Shown: positions 23,820 to 33,051 of the stretch, in pieces
How the letters are laid out: every line of letters begins with the position of its first letter
How positions within the stretch are numbered: position 1 is the first letter of the stretch
Origin: Ktedonobacter racemifer DSM 44963
GTDB lineage: Bacteria; Chloroflexota; Ktedonobacteria; Ktedonobacterales; Ktedonobacteraceae
Length of the DNA stretch: 64,000 nt
Reading direction: 5' to 3'
NCBI RefSeq assembly: GCF_000178855.1
Contig: NZ_ADVG01000004.1
Location: 124,001 to 188,000 of the forward strand
Translations under genes and position numbers: made by a program
The notes under the pieces: model-generated
What the model was told of the DNA's origin: nothing
Seen by the model: the letters and a program-made list of their open reading frames with translations, nothing else
Database searches by the model: none

Positions 23820-24746
23820 ATGACAAGCATTCGTCCATTCCGTTTTAGCATTGTAGCGGAGGTGGCAAAATCACGCAAGGAATGGCTTGACAAGGCTTAT
23901 CGCGCAGAAGATCTTGGATATACAACCTTGCTAATGCCAGATCATCTCGGATTTGATGTCGATCCCATTGTAGGCCTTATGGCAGTTGCAGATGCCACAT
24001 CTTTACGTATTGGTAGCCATGTTTTTTGTAATGACTTTCGCTATCCCATTGTCTTGGCACGCCAGGCAGCTAATCTCGATCTCTTTTCAGAAGGACGTTT
24101 TCAGCTTGGTCTCGGATGTGGCTACCTCGCTGAAGAATATCACCAGGCTGGCATCTCTCTAGATCCTGTTGGAGTCCGCATCTCGCGTTTTGAAGAGGCT
24201 CTTCAAATCATTAAAGCATATTTCCGTGAAGAGCAAGTGACATTTTCTGGCAAACACTATCAAATTCAAGGGTTGAAAACGGCTATCAAGACTATGCAAA
24301 AACCACATCTTCCCATATATGTTGGTGGTGGCGGGAAGCGTATTCTTTCAATTGCTGCGCGGGAAGCTGATATCGTAGGACTAGTCGCTCGTAACAATTC
24401 TAAGGGCCTGGACTGGACATCTGCCCTACCCGATGCAAATAGAGAAAAACGGCAATGGGTACGCGAGGCAGCAGGAGAGCGTTTCTCGCAACTAGAGTTT
24501 AGCTCAACCATTTTTATTGCTGCAGCGACTGACCATCCACAGCCTGCTGCTCAAAAAATTGGAAGTCGTCTAGGCTTAACGGCTGAACAGGCTCTGGATT
24601 GCTTGCATATACTTATTGGCACTACCGATCAAATGGTTGAGGAATTACAAAAGAGGCGTGAGCTCTTTGGCATCTCGAATATTGAAGTAACTGAACCACA
24701 TATGGAAACTCTTGCGCCAGTTATCGCACGCCTGGCTGGGAAATAG
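23820..24746 (+). CDS. LLM-class F420-dependent oxidoreductase
   Basis: 308 residues from ATG 23820, with AAGGAG ten bases ahead. A single luciferase-like TIM barrel: F-R-F-S-I-V-A-E-V at strand 1, L-M-P-D-H-L-G at strand 2, R-I-G-S-H-V-F-C-N-D-F-R-Y-P, G-R-F-Q-L-G-L-G-C-G-Y and P-I-Y-V-G-G-G-G-K-R at the phosphate/flavin site. The pattern matches the F420-using subfamily with the F-R-F-G start. It would transfer hydride between F420 and an unknown substrate in the cytoplasm. It stands alone. Confidence 0.85.
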   Translation: MTSIRPFRFSIVAEVAKSRKEWLDKAYRAEDLGYTTLLMPDHLGFDVDPIVGLMAVADATSLRIGSHVFCNDFRYPIVLARQAANLDLFSEGRFQLGLGCGYLAEEYHQAGISLDPVGVRISRFEEALQIIKAYFREEQVTFSGKHYQIQGLKTAIKTMQKPHLPIYVGGGGKRILSIAAREADIVGLVARNNSKGLDWTSALPDANREKRQWVREAAGERFSQLEFSSTIFIAAATDHPQPAAQKIGSRLGLTAEQALDCLHILIGTTDQMVEELQKRRELFGISNIEVTEPHMETLAPVIARLAGK

Positions 24747-24958
24747 GAGCGCAATATATCACTCATCTTGCGGCATAAGAAATCTCCATGTTTATGGAGA
24801 AAATACAACCATTTTTTCGATAAGAAGCGATGTTATACTCAGCCGTTTGAGTTGCATAATTTGCATACGTCTATGTATCTGGTGTCCCTTTTCCATCTGG
24901 GGACCATTTTTGTTGAATATCTCGTATTGCCGTTCTCTTGAAAAGAAGGATGAAAACA

Positions 24959-26980
24959 ATGAAGACATGGATGCGCCGCCCGGCTCTTTTGCTGGTCGTC
25001 GCTTTCCTGGTAGTGGCGTTCGTGGCTGGCTTCCCATTCGCGAAGAGTGGGATGTCGCAGGTGCACGCTGCTACTGTTACACCGACCATTAGCGTGTCGC
25101 CTCACACTGTACGTCCCAGGCAGAAGATCACAATCACTGGCCAGGGATTTGCGCCGAATGACACGGTATTTGTTTTTCTGGATCAACTGTATTATCCTCT
25201 CGGGAATCTGACCTGTAATGGCAATGGCGATTGCTCCGGCTCGGTGACTATACCGCTGACCGGCCCGCAGGGGCAGCACATGGTTCTTGCCCAAGGTTCC
25301 CAACCTGGTGAAGCGGTTGTAAATGCGCCTATCATCCTCAATCCGACAATTTTCTTTAATACTTCCCAGGGTCAGCCTAACCAGGGCGGCCCCGGAACCA
25401 GTACTGCGATAACTGGGTATGCATTTCAGCTGAATGAAACTGTCAGTGTCTACTGGGGGGATGCGACAGGTACCCTTCTCGGAACGGTCACGAGCGACAG
25501 CTATAGTGGCTTTTTCACTTTTCCATTTATCACGCCGACACATGTAGCTCCTGGCAAATATCCTATAACGGTTGTGCGCTCAGGACAGAAACCTGCCTCG
25601 GTAACAACGACTTTTACCGTAGTGCCACCTACTGTGACTGCGGCCGCCGGCATTCGTAGCGGACAGTTGCTGAAATTCCAGATCAAAGGCTTCCAGGGTA
25701 ACGAAAATGTCACTATCAGTTGGAATGCCAACGGCGGTCAACAAATAGGCGTGATTCAAGCAAATTATTATGGCTTCTTTGCTAGCCCAAGTTACGGGCA
25801 AGTCTTTATCCCCTCGGCTCCTCTCGGCTCGTATACCCTTACATTTACTGGCGAAAGCAGCGGATTGCAGGTCAGTGCGCCACTCAATGTGGGGCCTGGC
25901 ATCCAGGTAAATGCGTTGAACAATCCAGGTGGCACTATTCCGGTATCTGGCGGCGGATTTCGTGCCGGGGAAACGCTAAATGTCTTTATTGTCGATCAGA
26001 AAAATGCTACCAGCATTTCAGTGACGACGGCGGCTGATGGCAGTTTTCAGACAAATCTTGTCGTTCCTCTCAGCCTTATCCCTGGCCCGCAATATCATGT
26101 CGAGGCAATAAATAGCGACGGCTCTGAGAAAGCGACCGCCTTTTTCTATATTCTTGCACCAAGCATCAGCTGGGCTAGTTCGGATATCTACAATCAGAAT
26201 AATACCGCCGCCTATGGCTCTTCTGGAACCATCAGTGGCCAGAACTTCCCGGCAAACGAACAGATCACACTCTATTGGAACTATCAGCAAGCTGGACAGG
26301 TCGAGGTGGGAACAGTGCTAGCGGCTGCCGATGGCTCATTCTCTTTTGACCTTACTACCCCGAGCAGCCCTTTTACCGGCAATGCTACGATCGAAGCAAT
26401 TGCTTCAACTAGCACATTTACGGCATCCTACCAAGTGCAGCCACAACCCACCGTTTCACTTAACCCAACCAGCGTTCTGGTGGGAAACACGGTCAGTATC
26501 AGCGGCGGAAGCTTTGATGGAAATGCCACCGTCAGCATTCAACTCGCAGGGTCGACAAGTGTTGTTGGCACTGCTACCGTTGCCAGCGATGGAACCTTCA
26601 CGGCCTCGCTTACCATCCCTTCGAACATCAAGGGAGGCCCTTCAAGTGTTTCTGTGTCGGATGGCACCGTTAGCTCAAGCGTTCCCCTGGTCGTTGACGT
26701 TCCACTGATCATTACGCCTACCACGGGAAGCGCTGGCACAAGCATCTCGGTGCAGTCTCCGAATTTTAGCAACACTGGAAATAATTTGCTCTGTGTTACT
26801 GAGCGACCGTATATTGCCTGGTATGATCCCACGGCGGGTACTTCACAGTATCTAGCCTCGGCTTGCTGGTTTCCTGGGACGGTGACCGCCCCGGCGAATC
26901 TCGTCAGTGGGCGAACATATGAGGTCGAGCTAATTATGGGTGGCTATGTAATCGGTCAGGCTCCCTTCACTGCCCAATAA
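24959..26980 (+). CDS. Secreted Ig-like/IPT repeat protein
   Basis: 673 residues from ATG 24959 (AGAAGGA eight bases ahead; upstream TTG and ATG also in frame). The signal peptide is clear: M-K-T-W-M-R-R, a hydrophobic core A-L-L-L-V-V-A-F-L-V-V-A-F-V-A-G, and probable cleavage after S-Q-V-H-A. The mature chain is about seven ~80-90 residue beta-sandwich repeats, each opening with a G-x-x-I-x-I-x-G-x-x-F-x-x-N-x-x-V pattern and many with a D-G-S-F or Y-G-F-F turn. There is no catalytic motif, membrane anchor or sorting signal. Probably a cell-surface or extracellular adhesive or structural protein. Confidence 0.7.
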   Translation: MKTWMRRPALLLVVAFLVVAFVAGFPFAKSGMSQVHAATVTPTISVSPHTVRPRQKITITGQGFAPNDTVFVFLDQLYYPLGNLTCNGNGDCSGSVTIPLTGPQGQHMVLAQGSQPGEAVVNAPIILNPTIFFNTSQGQPNQGGPGTSTAITGYAFQLNETVSVYWGDATGTLLGTVTSDSYSGFFTFPFITPTHVAPGKYPITVVRSGQKPASVTTTFTVVPPTVTAAAGIRSGQLLKFQIKGFQGNENVTISWNANGGQQIGVIQANYYGFFASPSYGQVFIPSAPLGSYTLTFTGESSGLQVSAPLNVGPGIQVNALNNPGGTIPVSGGGFRAGETLNVFIVDQKNATSISVTTAADGSFQTNLVVPLSLIPGPQYHVEAINSDGSEKATAFFYILAPSISWASSDIYNQNNTAAYGSSGTISGQNFPANEQITLYWNYQQAGQVEVGTVLAAADGSFSFDLTTPSSPFTGNATIEAIASTSTFTASYQVQPQPTVSLNPTSVLVGNTVSISGGSFDGNATVSIQLAGSTSVVGTATVASDGTFTASLTIPSNIKGGPSSVSVSDGTVSSSVPLVVDVPLIITPTTGSAGTSISVQSPNFSNTGNNLLCVTERPYIAWYDPTAGTSQYLASACWFPGTVTAPANLVSGRTYEVELIMGGYVIGQAPFTAQ

Positions 26981-27010
26981 CGTCCATTTTCTCCTGGACC
27001 AAACACATCG

Positions 27011-27046
27011 AACCGACCTGGTGCGTTGCAACGCACCAGGTCGGTT
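27011..27046 (+). terminator. 36-bp perfect palindrome after the Ig-repeat gene
   Basis: AACCGACCTGGTGCGTTG is followed directly by its exact complement, 30 bases after the stop codon, with a short TTTA tail. It should form an 18-bp stem and end transcription. Confidence 0.75.
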
Positions 27047-27213
27047 TATGCCGCCCCTCATTCCGCTATTAGGGGTACTTAGAGAGGATAATCCTTCAAC
27101 GACACTAGATACCTTGTGTTTCAAAAAAAACGGATGGGACTTCTCGCCTCTTTTCTTGGCACCGGTAAGCAAAGATGGATATACTGAGACAAAAAAGAAG
27201 GAGGCAAACAAGC

Positions 27214-27609
27214 ATGCGCCGCTATACCGTTACCTTGACCAAGGAGGAGCGGGACTATCTCAATAGTGTCGTGCTCCCTACGGGGACCGAATATCAGCGG
27301 GTAGTTGCTCATGTCTTGCTCCTGGTTGATTGCAGTCAGCCAGAACGACAACTGGATGTTAAGATTGCAGAATCGGTGGGAATTGCACAGCGTACAGTGC
27401 TGCGTATCAAACAGCGTTGCGTGGAAAAGGGGATGCACTTTGCACTTGGTCGCACCAATGGTCAGCATCTGAATTATCCTGATCCGGCCAAAGTCGCACT
27501 TGCCCAACAGCTGCGTGAGGAGGGCAAGAAACCCATGGAGATTTGCACCACACTAGCAATATCACGTCCAACTCTGTACAGATGGTTTCGAGATGCAAAA
27601 GAGGGATAA
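27214..27609 (+). CDS. Helix-turn-helix protein, IS630-type N-terminal part
   Basis: 131 residues from ATG 27214 (GAAGGAGG at 27198-27205). Two helix-turn-helix units: V-K-I-A-E-S-V-G-I-A-Q-R-T-V-L-R-I-K-Q-R at ~50-70 and K-P-M-E-I-C-T-T-L-A-I-S-R-P-T-L-Y-R-W-F at ~107-126. This paired arrangement is the DNA-binding front of IS630-family transposases, and the DDE half is absent downstream. It is either an orphan OrfA or a truncated element. 27610-27914 reads as decayed coding sequence I cannot identify. Confidence 0.6.
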   Translation: MRRYTVTLTKEERDYLNSVVLPTGTEYQRVVAHVLLLVDCSQPERQLDVKIAESVGIAQRTVLRIKQRCVEKGMHFALGRTNGQHLNYPDPAKVALAQQLREEGKKPMEICTTLAISRPTLYRWFRDAKEG

Positions 27610-27914
27610 GGCGAAAAGAGGGGAGCCTTCTCTCTAGAACACGAACGTGTAACATTACTGCTTACCCGCGGGCAGCCATGGCTGGAAATCCCTCGTCGCA
27701 CAGAATGCGATTGGGAAACAGCTCCCAAGGGACCTTACTCATCCACGCCAAGCACACGCTTATGGTTTCCAAGCGCACTGTCTTTGGTAAAGGAGGTTCG
27801 AAGCTCCCCCGCCACATCCGCTGGCAGGAAATCATGGTGATCGCTCGGTCTCGTTGGCGGGCACACATCTACCTGATTCACAACAACAAGTGGAACAGCA
27901 AGTACAGCCGTTTG

Positions 27915-28268
27915 TTATGCCTGGAGGAACAGGTGTCTGAGGACAAGAGCTTTCACTGAGACACCAGTTGCTAAATCACTTTCATGGAGATCTGTTAAGA
28001 TATCCCACCATTCAGGATTTTCCCGAAGAATCTCAGCGAATTTCGCATCGGGAATTTCGGCTGCAATACTAGCAGCGACGTGCTCGTAAGCAGTGGGCTG
28101 GAGTTCACTCTCGGGAACATTGAGCTCTCCCGAACGAACTCGAACCTCTTTGAAGCGGCGGAACTCTCGCCGTTTTATTGCCTTCGAGCAACAATCCCGT
28201 GTTAAGGGTCTTGTCGGTACGAAAATATTCCCCATAGCGGGTACGCGAAATCCTTTCTCGTTCCCCAA
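27915..28268 (-). CDS. Hypothetical protein
   Basis: 117-codon frame. The second half (E-S-E-L-Q-P-T-A-Y-E-H-V-A-A-S-I-A-A-E-I-P-D, then E-I-L-R-E-N-P-E-W-W-D-I-L-T-D-L-H-E) has the composition of a helical globular domain; the first 40 residues are less convincing and the real start is unclear. No family recognised. Confidence 0.3.
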   Translation of the reverse strand: MGNEKGFRVPAMGNIFVPTRPLTRDCCSKAIKRREFRRFKEVRVRSGELNVPESELQPTAYEHVAASIAAEIPDAKFAEILRENPEWWDILTDLHESDLATGVSVKALVLRHLFLQA

Positions 28269-28426
28269 AGCAACTCATCCCTGAGCCATGACGATGATGA
28301 AGTGCTACCTGTGGTATAGTATCACATCATCAGTTGAGACAAAAGGTGTATTCCAGGCGACGAACAATATATATGACACAGTCTACTCGCGATGCGGCTC
28401 ACCCTATATCGCCTCTCAGCGAAATT

Positions 28427-29546
28427 TGGGTAGTGACTCCGGAAGGGGGTGATAGAATAGAGAGGAGGAGGTGAACGATGAACAAGCGAGAAGCAGAGGA
28501 GCAGAGCAGTCTGCCAACGTGTCCCAATCCCGCATGCTCAGGGCCGCGCGTTGTGCGCAATGGCAGCCACCGGGGACGGCAACGGTATCTGTGCCGCACC
28601 TGTAAGACGTACTTTGGAGCAACGCAAGGCACGCCGATGTATGGGTTGAAGACGCCTGCCCCCGAGGTAGCGCAAGCGCTCTTGGTGGTGATGCGGCGCG
28701 GCAGCTTGCGGGCTGCCGAGGAGATCACCGGGCACAAATACGAAACGATCAGTGTCTGGCTCAAGCGAGCAGCAGAGCATGCCGAGGCCCTGACGCAGGT
28801 GATGGCTTGCGATCTGCACGTGAGCCAGGTGGAAATCGATGAGTTCTGGTCGTTTGTCCAGAAAAAAAGGGGACTGAAGGGGCGTCCGACGAAGGAGCAC
28901 GCTGGGCTTGCCTCGTCCAAGATCGGGAGAGCCGCTTCGTGGTTGCCAGTGCCACCGGACCGCTGGGCGAGAACCTGATGACGCGGGCCGTCAGCAGGAC
29001 GGTCCTGCGAACCCATCGCCGCCCGCTCTGCTGGTTTAGTGATGGCTGGCATGGCTATGCGGCCATTCTCCATCGTGCCTATCGCCAACCCCAGTCGCGT
29101 CAGGGCAAAACCGGACGGCGCAAGTTGGTGGTGCCTGACACCGTGTCGTTGACGCAAACAGTCAAACACCGTGATGAGCATGGACGCCTCCTGTCAGTAG
29201 CAATCCGCATGGCGCGATGGGAGCAAGCCAGGGACCCGCCGGGACCGTGCACGTGGAGCGACTTCATGGAGCGTTGCGTGATCGGTTGAATGCGCTGACC
29301 CGCAAGACGCATGCTTTTGCCAAACGAGACGCGACCTGGGATGCGCTGGTCGGCTTGCAGATCTTCGATCACAATTTCCATCGGGCTCATTACGCTCTAC
29401 GCCTGCCGCTTCAGATTGTCGATGGCGTTCATCGCTATCACCATCGATCTCCAGCAATGGCTCTGGGCGTGACTGATCATCTCTGGTCCTTCCAAGACTT
29501 GTTGACTACTCGACTCCCTATCACCTCTTAGAGGAGTCACTACCCA
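28427..29546 (+). mobile_element. Degenerate IS1-like element
   Basis: Inverted repeats TGGGTAGTGACTCC...GGTGATAG (28427-28455) and the complement (29518-29546) enclose a transposase relic. The outer 14 bp match exactly and the inner 8 bp again after a 7-base unmatched stretch. Total about 1.1 kb. Confidence 0.6.
28478..29531 (+). pseudogene. IS1-family transposase with two frameshifts
   Basis: N-terminal zinc finger C-P-N-P-A-C-S-G-P-x-V-V-R-N-G, C-R-T-C-K-T-Y-F, a helix-turn-helix, and V-E-I-D-E-F-W-S-F-V-Q-K-K, the IS1 InsB active-site segment. A one-base loss near 28890 moves the frame to S-R-F-V-V-A-S-A-T-G-P-L-G; a second shift near 29215 moves it to V-H-V-E-R-L-H-G-A-L-R-D-R-L-N-A-L-T-R-K-T-H-A-F, the C-terminal Arg-rich catalytic end. 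Not functional as it stands. Confidence 0.75.
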
Positions 29547-29590
29547 CAAAAGGCAAGAGACCGATTTGGCCTCTCTCCGCATTTGAGTGT

Positions 29591-29649
29591 TGTAAATTTG
29601 ATAATTAAATGGGCGAATTGTTAAAAATCTTGACAATTAAATGGGCGAG
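29591..29649 (+). repeat. Direct repeat, 32-bp period, transposon-end-like
   Basis: GATAATTAAATGGGCGA (29600) and GACAATTAAATGGGCGA (29632) differ at one base and are spaced 32 bases apart, starting a few bases after a TGT. Repeated 20-bp sites next to a TGT terminus are typical of Tn7-like and Mu-like ends. A related CTTGAC...ATTAAATG motif appears in inverse at about 31020-31050. A 62-codon frame (29609-29797) crosses it, but its reality is doubtful. Confidence 0.4.
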
Positions 29650-29818
29650 CAAGCAACCAATGCGAAGCAGCCAGCAGAGCCGAAAGAGAGAACCCACAGC
29701 AACTCTCAATTTTTTTCTACACACTATTGCACGTTTTGCCGCCCATGGAATTGGAAAGATTCCGCCCACAGAGTTCCAAAATTTACAGCAAAGGTAAGAA
29801 AAAACTGAGAGGAGCAAA

Positions 29819-30898
29819 ATGATGGATAGTATCACTCAATGGGATACGATATTGCGTGCCAACGCAACTGACTATGTGCGTGTGGCACTGAACAATATCG
29901 AGCGAGAATTTCCGTACGCTGTTCACAATGTGATGCAGACACCCGGTGATTTCCCACACCGGCCTCGCGAGCAATCGCCAGCTTTTTATGGCAGCTTCGA
30001 TTGGCATTCCTGTGTAGAAATGCACTGGTTATTGGTGCGGCTTCTGCGCCGTGCTGGCGACATTGTGCCCCAACAGGAGATTCGTGCCGCTCTAGATGAA
30101 CACTTCACCGCAGAGGCATTGGCAGCAGAGGCGGCGTTCATCGGCCATCCGATGAATGGTAGCCGCGAACGCCCCTATGGTTGGGGGTGGGCATTACAAC
30201 TGGTGCATGAAATTATAACTTGGGATGATCCCGATGCGCGGCGCTGGGCAACGAACATTGCTCCACTAGCCGAAGCGTTAACAAATAATTTTTTACATTG
30301 GTTGCCAAAAGCGACCTATCCAGTACGGCATGGTGTACATTCCAATAGTGCCTTCGGACTCTCGCGGTCACTGCCCTATGCCTATGAACGAGCGCGAGCT
30401 GGTGATGCCGCACTGCTCGAAGCCATTACTGCTAACGCTCACCGATGGTATGATGGCGATACCAATTATCCCGGTCAATTTGAACCATCGGGGACAGACT
30501 TTCTATCACCTACATTGGTCGAGGCTGAACTGATGTTGCAACTTCTGCCATCTGACAGATTTGCTGGCTGGTTGGCTGCCTTCCTACCCGGGATTACGGA
30601 CGAAAAACCAGCGGCCCTGTTTACTCCGGCAGTCGTTTCAGATGCCAGCGATGGTTTCATTGCTCACCTACATGGGCTTAATGCCAGTCGTGCTTGGTGC
30701 TGGCGTCGCATCGCTGAGAGCCTTCCTGCAGGAGATCCACGGATCGAGCCTGCGCTGGCGGCCGCATGGACACATGCGCATGCAGTTCTCCCACATGCCA
30801 CGGGTGATGACTACATGGTCGACCACTGGCTGGTCTGTTTTGTTGTACTTATGCTTAGCGAAAGCCATCAAGTTCATAAACATATGCGAGGCGCGTAG
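29819..30898 (+). CDS. DUF2891 family protein
   Basis: 359 residues; GAGAGGAG ahead of two adjacent ATG codons (29819 and 29822). The N-terminal F-Y-G-S-F-D-W-H-S-C-V-E-M-H-W-L-L-V-R-L-L-R segment is the signature of the DUF2891 family. Further conserved pieces are P-Y-G-W-G-W-A-L-Q-L, V-R-H-G-V-H-S-N-S-A-F-G and F-E-P-S-G-T-D-F-L-S-P. Mainly alpha-helical, probably an (alpha/alpha) barrel; the conserved His, Asp and Trp suggest a carbohydrate-related enzyme but no activity is assigned here. No signal peptide. It is isolated between transposon relics. Confidence 0.75.
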   Translation: MMDSITQWDTILRANATDYVRVALNNIEREFPYAVHNVMQTPGDFPHRPREQSPAFYGSFDWHSCVEMHWLLVRLLRRAGDIVPQQEIRAALDEHFTAEALAAEAAFIGHPMNGSRERPYGWGWALQLVHEIITWDDPDARRWATNIAPLAEALTNNFLHWLPKATYPVRHGVHSNSAFGLSRSLPYAYERARAGDAALLEAITANAHRWYDGDTNYPGQFEPSGTDFLSPTLVEAELMLQLLPSDRFAGWLAAFLPGITDEKPAALFTPAVVSDASDGFIAHLHGLNASRAWCWRRIAESLPAGDPRIEPALAAAWTHAHAVLPHATGDDYMVDHWLVCFVVLMLSESHQVHKHMRGA

Positions 30899-31063
30899 CT
30901 ATCCTCAGCAGGAAAGGCAGATCAGGGACCTTATTCCTCACTTTATTTTGTTGCAACTCTTCTGGAAGTGAGTTTTCATCCCGGGTGGTGTCGCCTTGTG
31001 TGATTTGACATTGGTCTTGACCAATTTGGACATTTAATGGTTCGTCAAGAGGTTGGACACTTT

Positions 31064-31186
31064 GGCACATACACAGGTTTGGTGAAGGATGAGCTTATGA
31101 GGGCAGAAGTGATCCTTTCCTTGAACGCAAACTCCAGAGTATTTACAAGGTTATTGAAGAAGTCTCACCAAATCTGTGTATGTGCC
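31064..31186. repeat. Stem-loop with 22-bp arms and 79-base loop
   Basis: 31064-31085 pairs with 31165-31186 with one mismatch. It has the same geometry as 4055-4178 and shares TTGGTGAA(N)GATGAGCTT at the arm/loop border. The remaining interval 30899-31311 shows no gene. Confidence 0.5.
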
Positions 31187-31311
31187 CACGCGATGCGCAA
31201 CGAGAGGTATATGCCCAGCTTCCTCTGGATGCAGAGGAAGCTGGATGCAGAAAAAGCTTGAGGTACTGTCAACCAGCGAACACAGGACATGAAGCGCTGT
31301 GTCCTTGCCCG

Positions 31312-31698
31312 TTAGGTGGCCGAACCATAGGGACGGGTGAGGATTTCTAGGCCGTGCCCAGTTGGGTCGCGGAAGTAGACGCCCCATCCGCCGTGATTGG
31401 TATTGATGCGACCGTGCAGGGTTGCCTGGGGATCAGCCCAGTGTTCGATCCCATCTTGGAGGATACGCGCATAGATCTCGTCGAAACTTCGGTCATCGAC
31501 GAGGAAGGCGTAATGCTGCATCTGGATGTCGTTGATGCCTGGTTCAGCGAACTGGAGGAAGACGCCCTCGTCCAGCCTGACAGAGACGAATGGTCCCCAG
31601 GCGGTTGGTTCGGGAAGGCCAAAGAGGTGCGTGAAGAAGGTTGCCGAGACGTGCCGATCTCGGGCGGCAACGATCGTGTGGTTGAATCTGATAGACAT
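31312..31698 (-). CDS. VOC family protein (glyoxalase/bleomycin-resistance fold)
   Basis: 128 residues from ATG 31698 (GAGAGG ahead). Two beta-alpha-beta-beta-beta modules: R-F-N-H-T-I-V-A-A-R-D with the first metal His, F-F-T-H-L-F-G-L, then the second half H-Y-A-F-L-V-D-D and G-V-Y-F-R-D-P-T-G-H-G-L-E-I-L-T with the Glu ligand. Typical of small metal-dependent dioxygenase, isomerase or drug-binding proteins. Substrate unknown. A single gene with no operon partner. Confidence 0.8.
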   Translation of the reverse strand: MSIRFNHTIVAARDRHVSATFFTHLFGLPEPTAWGPFVSVRLDEGVFLQFAEPGINDIQMQHYAFLVDDRSFDEIYARILQDGIEHWADPQATLHGRINTNHGGWGVYFRDPTGHGLEILTRPYGSAT

Positions 31699-31889
31699 GT
31701 CTATCCTCTCACAGTATGGCGCCTCCATGTCTGACGCTGTCCGCCACCGACATGCGACGCTCTTTCTATGATACCATCCTCACTCAGGCAAGAGCAAATG
31801 AGGGGCGAAAAGGGCAAAGGGACGCCACTCGGAGCAGCCAGCCGGTCCGAGGGAGAAAGAACTGCATGATGGCTCCAGAGAGGCAAGTG

Positions 31890-32111
31890 TTAGGCGCTCT
31901 GGAGACCAAGAAAAGCGGCAAAGGGATCGGGAACGCCGAAGAGCGTGATCGTCACCTGACACGCCGTTGGAGTGCGCCGATTGCGAGCCAGGCGCTCTTG
32001 AAACGTGAGGCGATAGTGCGCACGTTGCGCGCGGGAGATGACTTCAGGCGACGCAGCAGGTGGAGGAGCAAGAGATGGATGAAGCTCTACCTCCAAGTGC
32101 TGGGAACGCAC
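31890..32111 (-). pseudogene. Possible transposase C-terminal fragment
   Basis: A minus-strand frame ending with V-I-S-R-A-Q-R-A-H-Y-R-L-T-F-Q-E-R-L-A-R-N-R reads like a transposase tail. It is directly next to the left end of an IS6 element. The long plus-strand frame over the same DNA is not convincing. Low confidence. Confidence 0.25.
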
Positions 32112-32180
32112 CAGTTGGATGCAGGTGCGCCGATAGAATTTGCGATTCCAATCGCGCCAGAGAACTGGGGCCGTTCCGAT

Positions 32181-33049
32181 GGTATTGTCAAGTTAATGTT
32201 TGAAGTAGCGAGAAGTAGCGAGAAAACGCTTGCTGAGAGAACAAGAGGAGGTGGGAACTGGAGAAAAGGCCCATTATGCAGCTGATTTTTTGGTGGTAAC
32301 CTCATTCCAGATCTCAAATCGTTCCTGTATAAGCGCACGATACTCTGAGGCGTTGAGATGATGCCTTCGGGGTCGGAAATGATCGGAAATGGGGCCAAAG
32401 GCCGAGAGGAAGCGCTGAGCGTGACCAGGAGATGTGAAACGTCGCATGGTTCGTTCACGTTGTCTGGTGGGCTGATGCGAATTCTCAGCTCGATTGTTCA
32501 GGCCTTTGTGTTGTCGATGCTCGACGCTGAGCAGGATTTCCTTCTTAGCTGCAGCATAGCTGGCCAGCTTGTCAGTGATGATGACGCGAGGCGCGTACTC
32601 GAGTCCCTTTAAGAGCTTGCGAAAGAACTTCTTGGCCGCTTGTTTGTTGCGTCGACTCTGTACCAGAATATCGAGCACGTTGCCATGTTGATCAATCGCA
32701 CGCCACAGATACTGTCTTTTGCCCTTGATCGTCAAAAACACCTCATCCAGATGCCACTTGTCTCCCGGCTTTGCGCGGCGATGCCTCAGCTCATTGGCAT
32801 ACATTTGGCCAAAGTTGAGGCACCACTGACGGACGGTTTCGAAGGTGAGCACAACTCCACGCTCTGCCATGAGTTCTTCGACATCACGGAAACTGAGCGA
32901 AAAACGGAAGTACAACCACACGCAATGACTGATAATCACGGGCGGAAAGCGATACCCTTTGTAGGGTGAAGATGAGACGCTCTTTTTCATGAGGGTATTC
33001 TATCATGCTATTCAGCTTTTGTGTGTAGCTTCATCAACTTGACAATACC
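32181..33049 (-). mobile_element. IS6-family insertion sequence
   Basis: 869 bp with 14-bp perfect inverted repeats GGTATTGTCAAGTT (32181) and its complement ending at 33049. Contains one intact transposase gene. The 8-bp flanks do not match, so an intermolecular event or later rearrangement is likely. The right end cuts a glycosyltransferase gene. Confidence 0.85.
32274..32990 (-). CDS. IS6-family DDE transposase
   Basis: 238 residues, intact. Y-K-G-Y-R-F-P-P-V-I-I-S-H start, C-V-W-L-Y-F-R-F-S-L-S-F-R-D-V-E-E-L helix-turn-helix, then catalytic W-H-L-D-E-V-F, V-I-I-T-D-K-L-A-S-Y and the Glu of R-A-E-N-S-H-Q-P-T-R-Q-R-E-R. Moves its element by replicative cointegrate formation. Highly similar to the interrupted copy at 8527-9250, which may thus be mobilised or recombine with it. 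Confidence 0.88.
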   Translation of the reverse strand: MKKSVSSSPYKGYRFPPVIISHCVWLYFRFSLSFRDVEELMAERGVVLTFETVRQWCLNFGQMYANELRHRRAKPGDKWHLDEVFLTIKGKRQYLWRAIDQHGNVLDILVQSRRNKQAAKKFFRKLLKGLEYAPRVIITDKLASYAAAKKEILLSVEHRQHKGLNNRAENSHQPTRQRERTMRRFTSPGHAQRFLSAFGPISDHFRPRRHHLNASEYRALIQERFEIWNEVTTKKSAA

Positions 33050-33051
33050 CC

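Noticed and set aside
28478..29531. Programmed frameshifting to make an intact IS1 transposase
   Set aside because: No slippery A-run at the junction points; two separate single-base losses explain the frames better.
29609..29797. 62-codon frame in the repeat upstream of the DUF2891 gene
   Set aside because: Overlaps the direct repeats and has no ribosome binding site or recognisable domain.
31716..32285. 189-codon plus-strand frame left of the second IS6 element
   Set aside because: Very Arg/Ser-rich, no ribosome site, starts inside the promoter of the VOC gene and overlaps a more protein-like minus-strand relic.
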